Assembly: GCA_963920525.1 (NCBI GenBank) | Contig: OY986435.1 | Coordinates: 175,523,266-175,587,265 of the forward strand | Direction of reading: 5' to 3' | From: Dichetophora obliterata | Lineage: Eukaryota > Arthropoda > Insecta > Diptera > Sciomyzidae | Length of the DNA: 64,000 nucleotides | Part shown: one piece after another, positions 33,203-43,776 of the stretch | Layout: each line of letters starts with the position of its first letter | How positions within the stretch are numbered: position 1 is the stretch's first letter | Notes under the pieces: generated by a model | What the model saw: only the letters and a program-made list of their open reading frames with translations | The model's database searches: none | Told to the model about the DNA's origin: nothing | Translations under genes and position numbers: made by a program

Positions 33203-34241
33203 CACACAGAAAAATTTTGTATAGTATCTATCTTTTCTATGTATCATTGTGATGCATAGTTGATTTCATTTTACTTGATATCATATTTCATGTTGGCAGC
33301 GTCATGAAAATCATTATGATTTCATGTAAAATCATTGTTGAATCATGTACAAAACACGCATTAGCTAGTTTCGCAGAGTAGAGTCATTATGATTTAATGT
33401 ATAATCATTCTGAAATTCAGTAAAATCATTACTGCATCATGTAAGAAGTAAATCAACATGATTTCATGTAGAATTATTATGATATAGTGTAGAATCATTA
33501 TGAAATTTAGTAAAATCATTATTGCAACATGTAAAAAATTGTTGTGTGCTGAAGAAGTTCTGTTGTTCCTGGTAAATTTTCTGCACATTAGAAGTTTTAT
33601 CGCGAAGAGTAATGTCGTTGCAAAAATCAGTAGTTTTTAATAGCTAAAAAAGTGGATAAAAGTGAAATGATAGTTAGTGGAAGTAGATGGATCCATAAAC
33701 TTCGACACAGATGAAAAAGGTAATGTGGTATGTGATTCATTTTACTATAACAAAATAATATCAAAATGTTGTATTACTTTTAGAAGCTACGATTGGCAAG
33801 GAAAGTTAAAAGTACTTATCTAAGGAAGATAAACAGGAAGCTATACCACCCATTGGACTTCATACATGCTATCGAGAAAAATTATTTAGCTAGAGAAAAA
33901 TTGAGGTAGTGTCGTATAAATAGTATTTTTCATATTTTCAAATAAAAAATTAAATAAAACCAACTTAAAGTTATTTTTATTTCAAAATGAGGTTAGGATT
34001 CAGATGGATTCCATAATGATTGAAAACGATTTCATAATGATTCAACATAACCATCCTAATGTTTTTACATGATTTTATAATGATTCAACATGACCATAAT
34101 GATTCAACATGAAATTTTGTTTCGATTTTTACATGAAAATCACAATGATTTTACTATTAATCTCTATAAAGCAAAATTATAGGGGAAACATGTAAAATTA
34201 TTATGTTTCTAGTTGACTTTACAATGATTTTTTTCTGTGTG
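33203..34241. mobile_element. ~1-kb foldback-like element with CACACAGAAAAA ends
   Basis: The terminus CACACAGAAAAA (33,203) is mirrored by TTTTTTTCTGTGTG (ending 34,241). Next to each end is an array of degenerate words. On the left the type is ATCATTATGATTTCATGTAA (33,310-33,535); on the right it is the reverse complement, AATGATTCAACATGACCAT (34,010-34,160). The unique centre (33,540-33,990) has no recognised protein. The arms are built from short repeats in inverted orientation, as in foldback elements. Confidence 0.65.
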
Positions 34242-35087
34242 AAAAAACTAGAAGGAAATTAACTTTACTGTTCTTAGTTTTTTAGTTTGTTCGATGTCAT
34301 CAGCGTTGCATAATTTAAATGACGTCATTTTTATAGGACGTTGTTTCCCGAGTAAAGTTGAAAACTTTTTAGCTAAGGCCAAACAGCGCCCGAACAAGGA
34401 ATAATTTTAAATACTTTTTCGGGCCGTAAATAGGGTAGTACACGAATCGCTTAAATGACTTTTTGACCAAACAAAAAAGTTTAAAGGTTTGTTTAAATAA
34501 TCTAGGCTTTACAGCGGGTGCGCAGCGGCCGTACATCGGCCGAACACTGATTATTCTACAACTAAAATGAACACTTTTCAATGAACTTTGGAATTTTTTT
34601 GAAAAATTTTTTAATTCTTTTTATTCTTGATAAATGTTTTATGTATTAGTGATTCATTCTTTTTTTATCATAATTTTTGATTAAATTGTAATTTAAAAAT
34701 ATATTCCGAGCATTGATTTAGTTTTGATTGATTTTTTTTTTCACAGTAATGATTTTTAGGATTTCTAGCTTAATGCGGCACGTGCTAATAAAGTGCTGCT
34801 TTTTTATATTTTTTTTTTTAATAACTTTTCTGTATTTAAATAAGTATGCTTTTGATACACATAATTTATAAAATTTATAATAAAATGTGTTAAAAATCAA
34901 AATATTAACAATCCAAACTAATCGGTAAAAAAAATAAACCAATATTAAATAAAGTTATTTATTTAAATCCATAAGGTATTTATTTAAATCCATAAAGTAT
35001 TTATTTAAATAATTGATATTTCATTAGATTTTGGTCAAAATATTGATGACCAAAGGATTTTGCTTTTATTAAACACTAGCTTATATA
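34242..35087. other. Unassigned stretch
   Basis: No gene. GTATTTATTTAAATCCATAA occurs twice in tandem at 34,957-35,000. A relatively GC-rich island (CAGCGGGTGCGCAGCGGCCG at 34,511) lies within AT-rich DNA and has no assignment. Confidence 0.35.
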
Positions 35088-35343
35088 ACACCGTGTTACA
35101 CACATTCTGTCCTATGAACCAAATTTACTTTTTCGGAAAGGGGATAAAAAATAAAAATACACGTGAATCGGCGATTTTCATGTACACGTCAGAATTTTTT
35201 TTTTTTAAGTTTGAAGTACTTATATATATTTTCTTTTAATGGTTTTCGTTTTTTTAAGGTTTCAGTTCGTTAAAAAAACAATTTTTTTTATTACTTTTGT
35301 TATATAAAAATAAAGAATTGTTACATTAAAAATTTTAATGTTT

Positions 35344-36307
35344 TTATAGAAATTTTGGCCTTTTATTTTTGCGGTTGTAAGCATTTGCTTCAATATCGCG
35401 ACAAACAGACCAACAGTATTCGCCAAGCATATGCGTAATGTCTTTTCCTTTAAAGCGCTTTTCAATAGCCGCAATGTCCTGATGGAACCTTTTGCCATGC
35501 TCATCGCTACAAGCTCCTAAATCATCAGGGAAAAAAATCTAAATGATTGTGAAGAAAATGGATCTTTAGCGACATTAAAATGCCCATTTCGCCATATGCC
35601 GAAATCATTTCTGCGACAATATTTTTATAATTGGCAGCTCGTTCGTTGCCAAGAAACTGCTCAATAACGGCAACTGTACCTTTCCATGCACGTTGTTCGA
35701 TAGCACTTAATTTTGATGAAAATTCAGAACTTGCAATTATTTGTTTTATCTGCGGACCATTGAAAACACCTTAAATCAAAAAAATCATTAAAAAATGAAT
35801 GAAAAGATGGAAGATGGAAGAATTTCCAGATGGAAGAAAAGTTGATAGCAGATTTGGTACAACTGTTGATTCTGCATCGCTTATTTCGGGAACATTATCA
35901 AAAATCTCCACTGAAGCCGCTACACAGTCTTCTGGTGAGTATAGAACTGCTGTAATTACCGATTCTACATTAGCGTAGCGAATTTTGTTGCGGTGAGTGT
36001 ATTGGTACCCTTTTGTTTGAGCAAAAGTTACACAAAAGTAGCACAATTCATTGCAGTGCTCCGTGCGTGGTAGCCAAATTGATGGTACAGCGTACTTTAT
36101 TGTTGACCTTCCATCAGTAAACTTGCACAAATTTCTGTAGCAATAGTCGCACACGACTTCCGGAGTATACTACAAGTAAGGAACATAAGCAGTCTTAAAT
36201 ATTTTCTGAAACGAATTCACCACTGTTTTAGTAATGTTTTTGAAATTTTTACTTGGTGCGAATAAGCCACAAACGTAACAAAAGTTATTTCGCGTCGGAC
36301 ACTGCAT
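35344..36307 (-). pseudogene. Cys-rich insect transposon-associated protein, deleted and broken
   Basis: Starting at the Met at 36,307, the minus strand reads MQCPTRNNFCYVCGLFAP, then PEVVCDYCYRNL, then VPSIWLPRTEHCNELCYFC: three Cys-x2-Cys pairs that look zinc-binding. After a low-complexity stretch and an internal deletion comes GVFNGPQIKQIIAS, QRAWKGTVAVIEQFLGN, MGILMSLKIHFLHNHLDFFP and DEHGKRFHQDIAAIEKRF, ending in NRKNKRPKFL at a TAA. I recognise these blocks from memory as a family repeated in many insect genomes and lacking an accepted name; I cannot state its enzymatic activity. Damage seen: TAG at 36,171-36,173 where Trp is expected, a stop at 35,771-35,773, and a one-base shift in a T7C3 run near 35,540. 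Its place between inverted repeats suggests it is, or derives from, the element's transposase. Confidence 0.72.
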
Positions 36308-36390
36308 TTTCTTTAGATGAAATACATAGAAATCCGTTTTCGCACAACAGAACTTAAAACAATATTGCAATTCCTTATTTCATCTGTCAG

Positions 36391-36532
36391 AAGGGGCCCT
36401 CAAACGATACTACATGTCCATCCGACCTGTCAAGTCATCACACATGTAGTATCGTTCGTGTGCAAGAAATCAAGGCGGATGGACATGTCCGATGGAAGCT
36501 GGATGGACATGTAGTATCGTTTGAGGGCCCCT
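36391..36532. mobile_element. 142-bp palindromic MITE
   Basis: Perfect inverted ends of about 31 bp: AGGGGCCCTCAAACGATACT then ACATGTCCATCC, mirrored by GGATGGACATGTAGTATCGT then TTGAGGGCCCCT. Two further copies of the CATGTAGTATCGTT and GGATGGACATGTCC words lie inside. It is nested upstream of the broken gene inside the 35.1-37.0-kb element. No target duplication is clear. Confidence 0.85.
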
Positions 36533-37279
36533 AGACCAGTTGTAAGTGTTGTAAAAGTCAAAAACTGTTTAGTGTTAGAAGGTTACTATTGATTAACTAC
36601 AACTATATCGAGTAGGATGGGTCAAAAAACATTTTTTTTTCTAACGCTTTAGTAGTTTAAAAATTTGGAGTCCCTTCAAGTTATGCTAAGAAAAGTGAAA
36701 GAATATTTATTTTCAAAAATAATAAAAATTGGGGAAAATCTGAGAATTGATAAAAATTGTTTTTAAAAAATTTGACGTGCTACAGACATTTCCACGAGTC
36801 TGCCTGCAAAAAATCAGCTCGATTAGATCACTGAAAAAGGGTTAAAAATCGGTCCAAAGGCTTTCACACAGGCCACTACGAGCTTTATACTTCAAACTTA
36901 AAAAAAAAATTCTGACGTGTACATGAAAATCGATGATACACGTGCATTTTTATTTTTTCCCCTCTTTCCGAATATGTGCATTTGGTTCATAGGACAGATA
37001 AAAATTTATTTTTTGTAACACCGTGTAACCGGTGTTACTCGAGAGTAATTTATATTAACATTTTTATATACACTTCTCAATTAAATGTTTCTTTAATTCT
37101 GGAATAATGAAAAAGTTTTGAATTTTCAGTTTGAGTTATCGTTAGAGAAGTAATTAAACGGACTTTAATAAAAAAATAGTTTTGGGAAATTTTGAATTGC
37201 AAATCGAAAAATTGAATTCGAAGAAGGGTTCGAAAAACACATTTTAGAAATTCAAAATAATTTAAATATTTATTTAATC

Positions 37280-37494
37280 ATGTTGATTTTATATGATTGA
37301 AATACAAATTCTAAATGTTTGATAGTTTAAATCATAAAACTGAGAAATTGACACTTAAAATCTCATCGCCTCTGTGGTTCAGTGCGCTAATGCGCGCTTG
37401 CACGGGTATCACAAAGATTTCTGATGAAGCCTTTAGCAGGGCCGAAATTGCAATAAAATCAGCTGGTGATTTTTTCCTTTTCATATTGAAAAAA

Positions 37495-37559
<65 letters not shown>

Positions 37560-37720
37560 CTTTGGAAAGACTCGTTAGAACAATTAATTGTTCTGACTTT
37601 GACCTAAAGCTCAATAAACGATTTTAACCTATCAAACAACTAGAATTTGTATTTAAAATCAAGTATGATTTAAACTATCAAACATTTAGAATTTGTATTT
37701 AAATCATATAAAACCAACAT
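37280..37720. mobile_element. Foldback MITE family member 1
   Basis: CATGTTGATTTTATATGATT and ATTCTAAATGTTTGATAGTT then TAAATCAT on the left are mirrored on the right (ATGATTTAAACTATCAAACA then TTTAGAATTTGTATTTAAAT). The right half also contains GAACAATTAATTGTTC and a second nested arm. The same sequences form the element at 61.6-62.0 kb. The left half holds an extra segment (37,370-37,460) with a tRNA-like TGGTTCAGTGCGC word, plus a GTT microsatellite. Confidence 0.82.
37496..37558. repeat. (GTT)n microsatellite
   Basis: Uninterrupted TTG units, about 20 copies, inside the foldback element. The related element at 61.8 kb has only TTGTTGTTGTTT here, so the run expanded after the copies separated. 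The poly-Cys frame through it is an artefact. Confidence 0.95.
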
Positions 37721-38399
37721 AATATTAAGATATTTTATTAATATTAACATATATTAGCCAAATATCAATATAGCAATAATTTTTTTTTTTAATTTAAAAA
37801 TGTTTTACTACTATGAGACGCCAGTCTCTTTGTATGGGAGATGAGCAGAATTTTGTGTTTTTTTTTAAAGAACTGCAAACAGCGAGTGATTAATTAAGAC
37901 TAAAACTAATTTGAAAAACATAAAGCCCTTGTACACCATATTTTGTTGAAATTCAGGACATTTTTCAGTTTTCATAAAGTTACTTTGTGTTGGAGGTGGA
38001 CATGGTTTTTCGATTTTTACAACTTTCTTACTCAAAGTATATTAGTGGCTTAAGCTTATGTGCAAAATTTGAAGTCATTAGAACAATTTTTGTGGAATTT
38101 AAAGGAATTTGCCGTTTTAATAAAGTCACTTTGATGGGAGGTAGCTGTGGTTTTACCCGATTTGGCTCATTTTAGAACTTGATATGTATTTTTTAATATT
38201 AAGCTTATATGTGCATTTCCTACTTTTACTTTACGGACGATTTCTACGAAGAAATATTAAAAAAAATTGCATAAAAAAGTCTTATATATATAGTCCATTT
38301 TTAAAAAGGTTTTATTGAGCGTATTTAATTAAACGTTATAACATAAAGTGAAATCAAAATATTAAATCATATATAAATGATAAAAACGTAATTAAACGT

Positions 38400-38640
38400 T
38401 ATGTTTTCAAAGTTTACACAACTCAAAATATACGAGAAACATGAAATAAAGGAAATTAGTAAATAAATTATAAAAAACGAACATACAATTTTCAATGGTA
38501 TCATAATTTGACATTCCGTTTCACGTTTAAAATATTTGAGGAATAAATGCTTTGGTGGCAATCTATTTCTTTGATATGTTTTAATTGAATTTAAAACAGA
38601 AAATACTCTGTCACTTATCGAAGATGTTGGTCAAGTAGTT
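38400..38640 (-). pseudogene. hAT-like transposase C-terminal scrap
   Basis: Minus-strand translation reads SISDRVFSVLNSIKTYQRN then RLPPKHLFLKYF. It resembles the hAT dimerisation motif (S-x-E-R-x-F-S-x-L-x-x-I-K-x-x-x-R-N-x-L), with Asp in place of the usual Glu. The frame is lost upstream. No termini were found. Family assignment is tentative. Confidence 0.45.
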
Positions 38641-38907
38641 AATAAAGTATCATATAAAAGATCTAATTTCTTGTTCTCTTATTACATTTTCCAATTTTCC
38701 AAAACTAACTTGGGTATCTTTAAAATAGTTTTTAGTCGAATTTTGTACATAATTGATAGCTTCCATAAGTTGGTATTTTAAGCATTCAGGTTTTTCAATA
38801 TTTTCGATATCTGATTGGTCTGGCTTTTCTGATACGTCTACAGTTTTTTGGTCCTCGAAATTAGAAAAACGCCTATTAAATAGGTCAACAGTATATTCTT
38901 ATACTAT

Positions 38908-38953
<46 letters not shown>

Positions 38954-39960
38954 AAATATACGATGTCTTTTATTTTTCTCTTATTTTTTATTAAATTTAA
39001 AAATGTATATTAATATATTAAAAATATATAAAAATATATATATTTAAATCATAAATTTAAAAATATATATTAAATGTTTTCAAAAAAAACTTGTTATTTT
39101 TTTAAATATTCGAAAATCCGGTTTTTATAAAATGATAGTTTTCGGGTAACTCAAGAAACCGGTTCTTAAAATTTGTGGACTATTTGATAATATTAGGTAA
39201 AACTCAATAATGTTGCGCATTAGTTGTATGGAAATTGGGATTCTGGAACTCTAAATCTTTTTTTATAAAGTTAAGTTTTAAGCCATTTGCATATCTCTGT
39301 AACTATTTCTCATAACTATAAGAACAAGAAAAAAAGGTTAAAACCATACATAAAAACACAAAAATCAACCAGTCTCGTGCACGTTGTTGATCCTTGGTGA
39401 TGCTTAAACAGGCAATATTATTATACATTGTTAAGCCCAGTAACCCATTCACACACACACATAAAGGCTAACACACACACTAACATACACAACAATTGGT
39501 ATAAATAACGATTGGTATCATATAACTTTTCCGAACACAGATCTCTGGAAATCCAACATATAAACTAGCTCAAACAAGCCTTCACTAAAGAATTTAGAGC
39601 TTTGTGTCCATAGTGACGTCGAATCAGGATGCCAAAGTAAACTGAATTCTGCAATATGAGCAAATTCGAACGAAACCCTATTTCCATACATTTAGTGCGG
39701 TGTAAAAAATTCTTAAAATTTCTAAAATGATTTTTTGCCAATTATTGCTGATTCTCATGGCGATTTGCTTCTGTGGAAATAATTTTTGCTGATAAGAAAC
39801 TACACAAATATTTTTCTAAATCATGCCGGTCATAGTATCATTAACGTTGAACGTTGATGCAAGTTTCTTTTAAGGCTCTTGCGGCTCATAATGTGGTGAG
39901 TAAAAAAATGAAAACCAATAAAAAATGAATGGTTTTGTCTAAATGAAGGCGTCTTGTGAC
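38641..39960. other. AT-rich stretch with a (TA)n run
   Basis: Contains a nearly pure ATATAT run at about 38,907-38,955. ACACACACACATAAAGG-type words occur near 39,450. No gene recognised. Confidence 0.5.
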
Positions 39961-39986
39961 TGCTTTCATTTAAATAGTTTTCGTCT

Positions 39987-40021
39987 TCAGTCACTCAAGT
40001 GTCATTCACGTGCCCAACGGA
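39987..40021 (+). promoter_or_regulatory. Candidate initiator/MTE-type core promoter
   Basis: TCAGTCACTC (39,987-39,996) contains initiator-like TCAGTC and TCACTC. CGTGCCCAACGG at 40,009-40,020 is close to the fly MTE consensus CSARCSSAACGS, about 17-21 bases downstream of the candidate start adenines (39,989 or 39,993). A CACGTG E-box (40,007-40,012) overlaps it. The AT-rich word upstream is too close to act as a TATA box. This is a pattern match only. Confidence 0.3.
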
Positions 40022-41760
40022 GTGTCAAAAATATACAAGGGAAGGCAGCAGTGAAGAAGAACAACTTATTCACTATGCTTCACTGTGTTCGTTCGAATGC
40101 AGCATATTCAAGTGGAAGTACCAACCGAAAATATACTGGAGATGGCAGCTCAAGAGCGCGTACAAATCAATGAGAAGGACTTTAGCTGGAACATGGTTAA
40201 AAAGCTACTGGGTATAAAAGAAATAAAATATAATAAAACAACAAGAAAAGGAATGTGTGGAAGAGAGGAAAGTAAAGAATATTCAGCGAGGAAAACACGT
40301 CCACGACAAAAGAAATGGTGGCCATTTTTCAAATTAATGACAATTTTACGACAAGCACAGCCATTGCAGCACATGCACACAAAGAGTCATGGACACACAC
40401 ACATACAGAGATAAATAGCAACACATACACAGCGACGACGACAATTCCATTTCCGTTTCCGATGGTTGGCGCTTTCGTGCTGCTTAGCTTTCTTTTGTAG
40501 TTGTCAACGATGTTGTTTGTTTTTGTTGTTGTTGTTGTTTTTGGTTTTCTTCTAGTTTTCTTTTGGTTGCTGTTGTTTTGTTGCCATTGTTGTTGTTATT
40601 GTTGTTGTTTTTTTTTGTATATGTATTTTTTGTTGGCGTTGTCGTTACTAGCAAATGACGTTCTGAAGAACCGCCATGAATGCGAATGAGGTAGCTTCAC
40701 ATTGCGTTGCGTTGCGTTGGCATTTTGAGTGGCATCAGGTTGAAGCTGATGTTGTTGTTGTTATTTTATTATTCTAATACACAGTGGAAAAAAATTGTGT
40801 CGTAAATCCAAAGTATTTGAAATAATCTTTCAATAAAACTCTATGGCAAACATCTTGAAGTAGCCAACACCCGCCATGACCCTCATAATTTATCACTTTT
40901 TCCTCATCTTGAATCCTTGAATCTTAAGTTAAATACGATTTCATCAGCTTTAATTTTTCCCACAGTGTAGTTGTTTCTTAGCGTTTCGCTTCTTAAGCTT
41001 GAAGAGCTGCTTCTAGCAATAAATTTAACATTGACGATGATTCTATTAACGACGCTTTCATTTCAGTGATGTTGTTTTTCTCTTTTTTTTATGTTTACAT
41101 CTCGGCACTAATACAAATGCCGGCACAAGCATCCCCTCACATACATCCCAACCCTATAGTCGCCGCGAACAGCCATAAATCAATAAACTTCAATTAATTT
41201 TCCAAACTTGTTTTATTCGAATTCGAGCGCTTATCTCGTGCTTTTATTCTATTTATTTTTTTATATATTTTTTATGATCATGTTGTATTTTGTTGTTTTG
41301 TAATTTCTTAGCTCAGCTCAACTCAGCTCAGCTTGGTTTGCTCTTTAAGTTGGCAACAATGGCTGTGTTCAAGTCAAATGAAAACTGGCTTGCATTACGT
41401 ACCCGTCACGACACGCCATATTTACACACAATAAAAATGGCTGACTGCAAATGGATTTCCTGTCCGCCATGTTGCGATTTATTTCTTCCGCTCCTCGCAT
41501 TTCTGATTTCAGTTGCTTTGTTTGTTTGGCAGTCTGTTTTGTGCTTAAATAAATCAAATTAATGAGGAAAATGCTTATTAGCGCAGGGAAAATTCGTGGC
41601 CGGCAGCGCAGAGCAAATAAGTAAAGAAACAGCTGAAACTGACGTCGAAGTCGCAAAGAAGCTGTAGCAGAATCATCAAAATTCACTAGAATACCACCTT
41701 GCAGAAACTTACGATGGTTGTTTGCCGCCAAGTCTAGGCAAATATTGTACTAATGATGGT
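40022..41760. other. GC-richer unique block, possible 5' UTR or regulatory DNA
   Basis: Compared with its surroundings, this block has more G+C, few long A/T runs and CA/GTT repeats. Examples are GACACACACACATACAGAG near 40,392, GTTGTTGTTGTTTTTGG near 40,527, GCGTTGCGTTGCGTTGGC near 40,704 and CTCAGCTCAACTCAGCTCAG near 41,313. No transposon motif is present. Overlapping frames of 62-120 codons on both strands show no domain. It could be an untranslated first exon with intron, or an enhancer region. Confidence 0.35.
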
Positions 41761-42379
41761 GATAAAGATGATGATGTCAGCGTTAGTAATAATGATTTTC
41801 GTACACAATTGAACTGAGGTTAAGCATCGCAGAGTTAAAATAAATATTAAAAGTTTGAGTTTGGAAATTCAGCAAAGTATTTAAGAATGTTTTTGCAACT
41901 TGATTTGCTTTATACACTTTGAGTGTAGATTCCAGAGCATCATCAACTTTCTTAGTTTGAAAATCAAAAAATCCAGGCTACTTTTTTCATGGCGTATTGT
42001 TACGAAAGTTTTCTTACGCTGGACAGCAAAAGAGTAGTGGACAATGTTGCATTGAGAAAAATGTTATACTAAAATTTTTAGTTTCTGAGTATGACATTCG
42101 TTGAGTCTCAATTGGTTTTACAATTGCTGTTTAGAGGTTTTTTAAAGAAATAACAATTATAAGGGAGATATGAACAAAATTGTTAAATTTCATGCGTTTT
42201 TCATATAAGTAAAATTTTTTTTTAACTATCATAATAGGAAAAAAAAAATCGTGGTGTTTACCTGGTGTTTTGAAAAGTTACTTAGACAAGGTTTTCTTAA
42301 AAAATATTTAAAGAATTCAAATAGACGAAATTATCTTCAGTACTACTTCTGATTCCCGATACATAAAAAATAATATTAA
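41761..42379. other. Unassigned AT-rich stretch
   Basis: No gene or structured repeat recognised. Confidence 0.35.
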
Positions 42380-42715
42380 TTTTTTTTTTAAAAAGTTAAG
42401 AAATTGCGTTTAAGCATACATATCTCAAAAATAAGAAAATAAATATGAGAAAAATATGCAAATTATTAAGTCGCCACATTGAAAAATAGATAGCATAATA
42501 ATCAATACCACCAATATTACCACCAATTAACTGTTAGGTAAAAATCGAAAGTTCTGTGCTATTTCGAGTATAACTTTAGAATCGAATATCCTTAACACAG
42601 TACACTGTGGGTAAATGTCGTGAATGCCATTGTCTTTGGCAAAATATTGTTGGCTTAAGTCAATAAAAAAATGAAATTAGAAAAAATTTGTAATTCGATA
42701 CACCCTAGTGTACAT
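42380..42715. repeat. Dispersed repeat, copy 2 (related to 28.9-29.5 kb)
   Basis: Shares ordered words with 29,010-29,510: a TTAxTxxGCCA word, TCAATACCAC, ATTCTGTGCTAT/TTCTATGCTAT-type, CACTGTGG and CAAAATATTGTTG. It ends with GATACACCCTAG, like the GATACGCTCTAA end of copy 1. The left end was not found. Confidence 0.55.
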
Positions 42716-42941
42716 CAGCTCTTTAGAATAAGGCCCAGAATGTAAGAAGCAATTGATTTTTTTTTAACTATAGCAAGTGTTAATAAAATCTTAAGAAATA
42801 CTTGTAGTCCTTGGTTTTTGCTTCCAAAACCAATCATAAAAGTTACAGTGAAGTATAAATCAATTTGTACAACAATTCAAAAACAGATTATTAAATAATC
42901 AATAAAAAAGGAAACATATCGATTATTCCATATCAATTCGA

Positions 42942-43776
42942 CAGTGAAAAATATAAAAAAAAAATCTTAAAAAATACAATTATTGCATGTATTCGAATTG
43001 ATATAGTTTTGAAACCGTAAGATGTACAGAAAAACTTGTGCATATAATTTAAAGATCTTGAATTTTTCTTTTTGGTGGTATATTTTTTGCAGTATTTTTA
43101 TAAAAAATTTCGTTTTTTAACCTGAAATTTTCAGTCACATTTTTCGTAGTCTTCGCAACAAATTTTTTATATTTTTAGTTTAGTGTTGAATTAAGGCATT
43201 CATTTTAAAGAATAGCACACAATTTTAGGTTGGGAATCCAACGATTGCTATTTTTAACGAATCTTTAGAAAATGCTTGCAAAACATTTTTTGTTTTTACA
43301 GCGAATATTCCATATATTCAATTATCGTTACAGTTTTTTAAAAATATAAAAAAAATGTTTGATTTTATAAATTGATGGCTTTATTTGAATACAAATGGAT
43401 TTATTGGAATAAGAACTTATATTATTTTGGATGTTCATTGAAAATAACCAAAAAAACTGAGTTTTCGGTATAAAAATAGGATATCTTTTGTAGGCATTTT
43501 TTAAAGATTCGTTAAAAATAGCAATCGTTGGAATACCAACCTAAAATTGTGTGTTATTCTTCAAAATTAATGCCTTGACTCAACATTAAACTAAAAATAC
43601 AAAAAATTTGTTGCAAAGACTATGAGAAATGTAACTGAAAATTTCAGGTTAAAAAAAGGAATTTTTCATATGCACACTTTTTTTCTGTACAACTTAAGGT
43701 TTCAAAACTACATCTATTTGAATACATGCACTTATTGTATTTTTTAAGATTTTTTTTTATATTTTTCACAGTGTAT
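42942..43776. mobile_element. Foldback element with ~310-bp arms
   Basis: The left arm (GTGAAAAATATAAA..., TGCATGTATTCGAATTGATA, AACCTGAAATTTTCAGT, CCAACGATTGCTATTTTTAA) is mirrored by the right arm (TTAAAAATAGCAATCGTTGG, ACTGAAAATTTCAGGTT, TATTTGAATACATGCA, TATTTTTCAC). Arms are well conserved, with occasional mismatches and indels. The central loop of about 200 bp has no coding motif. The exact terminal bases and target duplication are unresolved. Confidence 0.85.

Larger units (their letters stand above)
35088..37035. mobile_element. 1.95-kb DNA transposon with ~145-bp inverted ends and TA duplication
   Basis: Left arm 35,088-35,232: ACACCGTGTTACA, TCTGTCCTATGAACCAAAT, CATGTACACGTCAGAATT. 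It is mirrored by the right arm 36,888-37,035: AATTCTGACGTGTACATG, ATTTGGTTCATAGGACAGA, TGTAACACCGTG. The right end has an extra 11-12 bases forming a small palindrome. TA precedes and follows the element (35,086-35,087 and 37,036-37,037). Inside, on the minus strand, is a damaged gene of a recurrent insect protein family, plus a palindromic MITE. Arms, duplication and cargo together indicate a DNA transposon. Confidence 0.78.

Noticed and set aside
33660..33910. Two short exons joined by a GTAATG...TTTTAG intron in the centre of the foldback-like element
   Set aside because: Frames are under 45 codons, with no motif, and stops lie close upstream. Not enough to call a gene.
37370..37450. tRNA-like TGGTTCAGTGCGCTAATGCG segment
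   Set aside because: It has an A-box-like word but no B box at the right distance and no cloverleaf. Not called as a tRNA or SINE.
37315..37578. ORF with a run of more than 20 cysteines
   Set aside because: Translation of the (GTT)n microsatellite inside a foldback element.
40213..40220. TATAAAAG box as a promoter
   Set aside because: Good TATA match but no initiator 25-32 bp downstream. In AT-rich DNA such words are common.
41369..41731. 120-codon minus-strand ORF in the GC-richer block
   Set aside because: No recognisable motif, overlapping open frames on the other strand, no codon or splice evidence. Not called as a gene.
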